NCBI RefSeq assembly: GCF_000276665.1
Contig: NW_004955429.1
Span: forward strand, 3,700,184-3,764,183
Reading direction: 5' to 3'
DNA from: Chinchilla lanigera
Taxonomy: Eukaryota; Chordata; Mammalia; Rodentia; Chinchillidae
DNA: 64,000 bases
The notes under the pieces were generated by a model that saw only the letters and a list, made by a program, of their open reading frames with translations, searched no databases and had not been told where the DNA came from. Position 1 is the first letter of the stretch. Each line of letters opens with the position of its first letter. Positions 59,233 through 64,000 of this stretch are shown piece after piece. Made by a program: the position numbers and the translations under genes.

Positions 59233-59310
59233 CACCCATGATCCAGCAGTTCTCCTAGATGTATACCAAAAACAACAACAAAAACAACAGAAACCAAAAC
59301 GCATACCTAT
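59233..59310 (+). mobile_element. Old L1 3' region, right of the LTR
   Basis: CATGATCCAGCAGTTCTCCT, then AGATGTATACCAAAAACAAC continues the L1 text broken at 58873. It ends in an A/C-rich low-complexity run. Confidence 0.65.
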
Positions 59311-61075
59311 ACAACAACAGCAGCATGTAGCGAATTCCTGTAAGTTTATGTTCCTTCAGCATGCATTTTGAATATAGATCTAATGTTATCATACCAAAGT
59401 GAGGACCCAGTGACCTTCATATAGATTCCCTTTCTTTACATTTTCACACTGTGATTAATTCAGGTATCTTTCTCATACAACTGCCTCCTGGGGATCACCT
59501 CCCTATGCAACAGTTAGATAGAAACTGGATGCTTGATTCATGTCACTGGCCCTGACTACACATGGACCAGACAGAGACTCTAGCAGGGAGCTCCAAAACC
59601 TGCTCAGTCACAGTGGGACTGCACAGAAGGCACCCCGACTTGCTCTAAACCCATCAAGTAGAATTCCCAACTGGGAAACTTACTTACTCAATACTCAGTG
59701 TAACCAGCACTGCAAAATAGAGCTTTAGAAAGTTAGATTTTGATTTCTTTTACATTTTTAGTATGTGTGCTGCCGAAGTGAGCACTCAATTTCTTTTACA
59801 GATAAACAATTTCTCCAAATTTCCTATATTGTCTTAGTGTGCTCTCCCTCTCCTGTGCTCCTTACTAGAAAAGACCCTCTGTTTTCCCATCTGGTTGTTG
59901 ACACTCATTGTGGGTCCAAGTCGGTTGGGGGCTGTCAGGGCATCTTCTTGTGCCTCAATCACAGAATAGTGCATTCTAGTTTCTGCCAATACAAAGAAGA
60001 GATCTTTCAAAACATGCAAGTTCCATGTGTGTGCAACCTAAAACTTAGTGTGCTGTTTCGACCCCATGTTTTTGTTCTCCCTGATACTTTTTTTCAGCTT
60101 TCTTACTCTTAAAAGTAAAGGTCTCCTTCTTTAGTAGCCACCTATCCTACCCTGTCCTGTTTTGTGCTCAAAATCTCATGTGTATACTTTTCCTTTGATA
60201 GCCTTTTGTCTCTCGACATCATTAGTGCATCTTCTCCTTAGGACCTTGTTTCTTAAGACCTCGGGGAGCCATCTTAGTCCACAATTCCACCATGTGTGAC
60301 AGCCACTTTGGTTCATCTTATGAATCAGCCATGTGCTTTGGCCATGTTTCTCTGACATTTTCTTTTTAAGCTGACCTCAAGGGATACCAGGAAATCTCAT
60401 CCTATAAGGTATCGACATAAGGGCTAAAACTTTCACTTTCAGGGAACATGTAGTACTTCTCCTTTCTTACCTTCCCAATCATATTACAGCCCCTCTTTCT
60501 TTCCTAACAGAAATTCAGTTAATTAAAAACATGTGCCTGAGAGCCTGAGAAGGATGAAAAAAACAGTCAGTGAAGGTCAACTCAGCTGTCTGCGAGTGTG
60601 CAATGTAAAGCTAGAGTCAATAGACAACAAACCCTGTCTTGTACTTAGAACATTCTAAGATATTTTTTCTCTTACTAAAAAGGAGGATTCTATCTCTACT
60701 GCTTTAAAGTAATCACCAGGTTTTTACTGTCAGAATAAATGTGAGTTATGCTGTTTCTCTGTGGGTTGTAAGAGATCTAAGGTAAGGTACCAGAGTCACA
60801 TGCTTTGCCAGAGATGCCTGGCAGTATAATTGGGTCTCAGGGAGGATGCTCTGGGGACTTGGTGGGGCTGTGTTCTTTAGAGGGGACACCCCCTGAAGGA
60901 CTCCAGACCTAGTCTCACTCTCCATAGACCCTATGATATGCCATGGAAAACATCCTGCAGATCCCAGCAACCTCACTATTAGTCTTCATCTTTAAAAATT
61001 GAGAACAATTTGATCCCAAAGGAGTCATAGTGGGCTTCAAGGGAATGGAGAATTCTAAGAGAAAAAAAAAAAGAA
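59311..61075. other. Unassigned stretch upstream of the ERV
   Basis: A 115-codon frame at 59765-60112 shows no recognisable domain. I looked for a 5' LTR and primer-binding site before the gag-like frame and could not identify either. Confidence 0.35.
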
Positions 61076-61711
61076 GTGCTGCTGCTCACTTGGCCAGAGA
61101 CATGTGATAGTACAGTTCAGTCAGAGGACAATCTGGGGCCCCAATGCGTCCTTTTGCAGGAATACCCTCTGAAGGACATAGGCCTTGTGGCAGTAGCTAG
61201 GTGGAGTCGAGGTGTGGGGAGTAGATGCCACCCTTGTTCTCAACAATTTACCTTCTACTGCAGTACTGTTTGGGTTGAGAATGAACTAGTAAATGGTGAC
61301 AGAGGGGCACAGAGTTGCAGTCTAAATTGCAATACTACTCTTCAGTTAGATCTTTTCTGCAAAAGGCAGGGAAAATGGTGTGAAATCCCTTATGTTCAGG
61401 TTTTTATGGCTCTTTATCTCTGTAAAGGCCCAAGAGCTGTGGTGTTTAAGGAAGTTTCCAAGGAAGAGGAAATTGATATCACTGATGGCCCTATTATCAG
61501 ATGTCCACCTGTCTCTCATGAGGATATGAGTCTTTCCCTCCTGTTTAATGAAAACCACCACATTGGGAGTTCTCTTCAAATGCCTCCTTATAATGCTCAG
61601 GCCAGTCTACCAGTCTCCTCCTCATATACTTTACTCCTCAAATGTCCTCTAGCCCCACAAGACATAGTCAGAGTGGGGTTTCCTAGTTTTCCAACTCAAA
61701 GCTTGTCCTAA
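61076..61711 (+). pseudogene. Endogenous retrovirus gag-like frame (matrix region), class I
   Basis: This is the longest open frame in the window (211 codons). From about residue 56 it follows the matrix protein of gammaretrovirus-like Gag, with the diagnostic cluster CKRQGKWCEIPYVQVFMALY near 61360. A proline- and serine-containing stretch follows (about residues 140-205), as expected for the p12-like linker. In a virus, matrix directs Gag to the membrane. The first about 50 residues are not recognisable and may be chance upstream sequence. The frame ends in a stop just where capsid should begin. Confidence 0.8.
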
Positions 61712-61860
61712 CTCCGAGAGAGGTTCCAGGACTAGAGAGAACTACTCAAGTCCAGATTCCTTTTTCAGTGACAGATACTCAACAATGCAAAGCATAGTAA
61801 GCCAGTTTTCAGAAGATCCTGGTAGGTTTGCAGATGAGCTCCCTACACCCCAGTGACCCA
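61711..61860 (+). pseudogene. Gag capsid N-terminal remnant in a shifted frame
   Basis: Starting at 61711 in a frame different from the matrix frame, the text reads TPREVPGLERTTQVQIPFS, resembling the start of capsid in class I retroviral Gag. The reading stops at about 61798. After another shift, a SFQKILVGLQ-like stretch parallels the next capsid segment. At least two frameshifts are present, so the product is dead. Confidence 0.65.
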
Positions 61861-62108
61861 GTTGTTGGACATGGTTTTCCTGTGTTCAACCATCAGGATC
61901 TAGGTGAGAATAAAAAGAGAAAGGCAGAGTGGGGAAAAGGCCAAAATTATGGCTGTCAGTGGCAATAGTTTACGCACACTTGTAATTTGGGATTTTGCAA
62001 GGGGAACAATACAGGACACATACTATATAGAATTATTTTATAGTAGTCACCCAAAGAGCCATATACAAAAAGAGTACAGAAAATCTGTCCACACACTAAA
62101 GACCAAAG

Positions 62109-62232
62109 AATCCAGCTGAGGGCCTGGATCCTTCGATGATATCCTGAATGAGTCCAGCTGAAGACCTAGAGCCTGTAACAATACCTCCCATGAGTCCAGC
62201 TTGAGGCCAAGAGCCCACAAAAATGTCTTACG
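62109..62232 (+). repeat. Three tandem units of about 41 bp
   Basis: AATCCAGCTGAGGGCCTGGA (62109), GAGTCCAGCTGAAGACCTAG (62150) and GAGTCCAGCTTGAGGCCAAG (62192) begin three diverged units spaced 41 and 42 bases apart. Confidence 0.85.
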
Positions 62233-62293
62233 CAGGCCTGCTTCATGGATCTATGCTGGGAAGACCCCAAGGTCAGTGGTGGAATCCAGAAAG

Positions 62294-62350
62294 TCTGTGC
62301 TAGGGGGATGAAGGATCTGTGTTAGTAGGCTGAGGGATCTACACTAGAGC
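62294..62350 (+). repeat. Short tandem units of about 22 bp
   Basis: TCTGTGCTAGGGGGATGAAG, TCTGTGTTAGTAGGCTGAGG and TCTACACTAGAGCC are successive units, the last one partial. Confidence 0.75.
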
Positions 62351-62660
62351 CAGGAAGCGATGCTCAGAGTAAGAACCAGAGCTCCCCGAAAGGTTCTACA
62401 GCCATCCTCAGTGACAATAAGGTTCTGAACTCCTCTGATGATGAGAACAGCTGAGTCTATATCAGGATGGCCAGCATGACAAGCTTCTCCAAGAGACTGA
62501 ATAATGCACCATCTCCAGAGCCAGGAAGTGATGCTCAAAGTAAGGACCAGAGCTCCTTCAAAGTGAACTGGTCTTTCTCAGTGACAAAGTCTCAAGCTCC
62601 TCTGATGATGAGAACAGCAGAGTCATCAGGAAAGCCAGCATGACAAGGTCCTCCAGGAGA
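62346..62660 (+). repeat. Direct duplication of about 150 bp
   Basis: Copy one (62346-62496) and copy two (62517-62660) both begin AGAGCCAGGAAG and end in a CCAGCATGACAAG block followed by CTCCA. A 22-base stretch at 62430-62451 is identical to 62597-62618. The copies differ by substitutions and small gaps elsewhere. Confidence 0.93.
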
Positions 62661-63336
62661 ACTAACAGCTTTCTAATAGCTTTATAATAGTTTTTCTTCT
62701 TCTCCAGTTCTACCATTTGTGCCTGGCAACAATCCTGAGGTAGGCCCTGTACACCCAGCAAGCACCACACTGGTTCAGTTCAGCTGGGCGTTACAAGTTG
62801 ACCAGCATTTTTCAATCACCCCCACATACTTATGTTATCCAAGGGAAATCCAAGGTCATTCAGGTGAAGTCCCTGGTTTAAATGCAAGGAAACCAGATAG
62901 TGGCCCCTCAACTGTACCAAGCCACTGCCGGGACCCTGCTCCATATATCAGACAGCTGCTGTGCCTGGCTCATGGCACTGGAGGAATGACCGTTTCCATT
63001 CCCAGAGAGGAGTTAGGACAGCCTGACCACTTACACCCCTGCTCTGATGATAAGGACTGAAGGAACCGGATGCACTCTGCAAAGTCTCTGTTCATGGACA
63101 TCTTCATCTCCTGGGAGGAACCCCAGGTGGCCCTAGATACTATGGTTAAGCAAATTTAATTCTTTATAGATACAAAAGTGGCTGACTTTGCTTTAACTTC
63201 CTTCTTTTAAACAAAGCCTCTTCTAGATCTACAGTCATAATGGGGTCGAAGGGACCCATAGTCAGAGTTTCTTCACTCCTGCTCTGACATGTCAATTTGA
63301 AGGTCAAATGTTCAATCATAAGCTTTTAATGGTCCC
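62661..63336. other. Unassigned part of the ERV region
   Basis: A 113-codon frame (62719-63060) shows no retroviral motif that I recognise. The last 40 bases before 63337 may encode the protease C-terminus in a shifted frame (NHKLLMVP). Confidence 0.35.
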
Positions 63337-63453
63337 ACTCCCTTATTAGGAGATTTACTAGTAAAATTAGACACAGTCTATCTTCCCAGGCAGGTCACTG
63401 TCATTCATTGCAAGGGACACCAAAGAGACATGTATGAAGTCTCTGGAAAATAA
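63337..63453 (+). pseudogene. Fused protease end and RNase H end of retroviral pol
   Basis: One frame of 38 codons reads TPLLGDLLVKLDT, then VYLPRQVTVIHCKGHQRD, and stops at 63453. The first part matches the protease/reverse-transcriptase junction of class I retroviruses, and the second the C-terminal RNase H, with its conserved H-C-K-G-H cluster. Everything between, that is nearly all of the reverse transcriptase, has been deleted without breaking the frame at the junction. No integrase or env follows. Confidence 0.75.
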
Positions 63454-64000
63454 AAAGGCTGTAAAAAGGCAAGAAGGGCAGCCTTAGGGCCTCTTGTCCC
63501 TTGGGCTGCTGAGGACCCCATTGCTCCTCAGCCAGGGCTGGAGACCAAGGTCAGTCCTAGAGGAGGATCATCAGAGCTGCTGGGAGTGGACAGTTTTGAT
63601 TTCCTGCCTCTGACTAGTGTGGTGACTGGGAACTTGGAGTTCCAAGCTAGACCAGGGCATTAAGTGGAGCCCCTGCCTCTCGGGTCCTGCTCCTAGCCTA
63701 GTCTGTTCCCCAGTAGGCACTGCCAAAGGTAGGGTACATGTGCACAGAACATGTGGTAAGCAAGTGTTGCACCCTTCTCCCTCGTGCTACACAGGCGCCC
63801 CTCGCCCCAGTGCACAGAACAGGAAAGGGCTGACCAGAGAGGGGACTGTTGTGGAAGGGAAGGAGGAGCACTGGAAGGAAGGGGTGGCCACAACCACCCA
63901 TCTCAATGGAAGTCCCCTTAATCCCTTCCTATGCAGGGATTAAGGGGATAGCAGGTGGGGATCCATCCATCACCACAGTCTTGTCTTGATACAGTGTCCC
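63454..64000. other. GC-richer end of the window, unassigned
   Basis: Three overlapping frames of about 67 codons on both strands (63693-63943) are not recognised. It could be ERV 3' sequence or LTR, but I see no polypurine tract or LTR ends. Confidence 0.35.
63914..63947. repeat. Perfect 12-bp inverted repeat with 10-base loop
   Basis: CCCCTTAATCCC (63914-63925) and GGGATTAAGGGG (63936-63947) are exact complements around TTCCTATGCA. Confidence 0.97.

Noticed and set aside
59311..61075. 5' LTR and primer-binding site for the ERV
   Set aside because: I looked for LTR ends and a tRNA-complementary 18-mer before the gag-like frame and found none that I could support.

Overview
The window is gene-poor nuclear DNA from a placental mammal, almost certainly a rodent. 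Three kinds of SINE point to rodents. There are tRNA-derived ID elements with A-box and B-box signatures, 7SL-derived B1 monomers, and one B1 joined head-to-tail to an ID unit (B1-dID type). The best-preserved ID copies carry an extended 3' end around GGTACCGG/GGTACCAG that differs from the mouse and rat ID I know. I therefore favour a lineage outside mouse and rat (for example Castorimorpha, Sciuridae or Gliridae) but cannot name the species. MIR, L2, MER5A-like, MER20-like and MaLR-like copies are the usual ancient placental background.

I found no host protein-coding gene, no exon with convincing splice sites, no CpG island, no tRNA/rRNA/snRNA gene and no CRISPR array. The longest open frames lie in transposon remnants or are unrecognised. 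The window is best read as intergenic or deep intronic sequence, and every call below is by eye without a repeat library.

Layout. 1-12 kb: scattered SINEs (B1, ID, MIR), MaLR-like LTRs and L1 tails. 12-18 kb: a stack of minus-strand L1 fragments of different ages. 18-31 kb: mostly unique AT-rich DNA with an LTR, MIR, three L2 segments, a MER20-like element, a (CA)22 microsatellite and a B1-dID dimer. 31-37 kb: a plus-strand L1 (5' region, ORF2, 3' end) interrupted by two ID elements. 39-44.8 kb: a near full-length minus-strand L1. The plus- and minus-strand L1s face each other tail to tail across about 2.1 kb. 44.8-50.6 kb: mostly unique, with hAT remnants and a perfect 16-bp hairpin. 50.6-54.2 kb: a plus-strand L1 with 5' UTR, ORF1 and the start of ORF2. 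54-61 kb: mostly unique, with a MaLR-like LTR in each orientation, one of them inserted in an old L1. 61-63.5 kb: a decayed class I (gammaretrovirus-like) endogenous retrovirus with a 211-codon gag-like frame, a repeat-filled middle and a fused protease/RNase H remnant.

All recognised L1 and ERV frames are broken. In the three L1 reverse transcriptases examined, the FADD catalytic motif is mutated. The recent activity visible here is SINE insertion: two ID copies have exact 16- and 18-bp target-site duplications and one has an exact 15-bp duplication.
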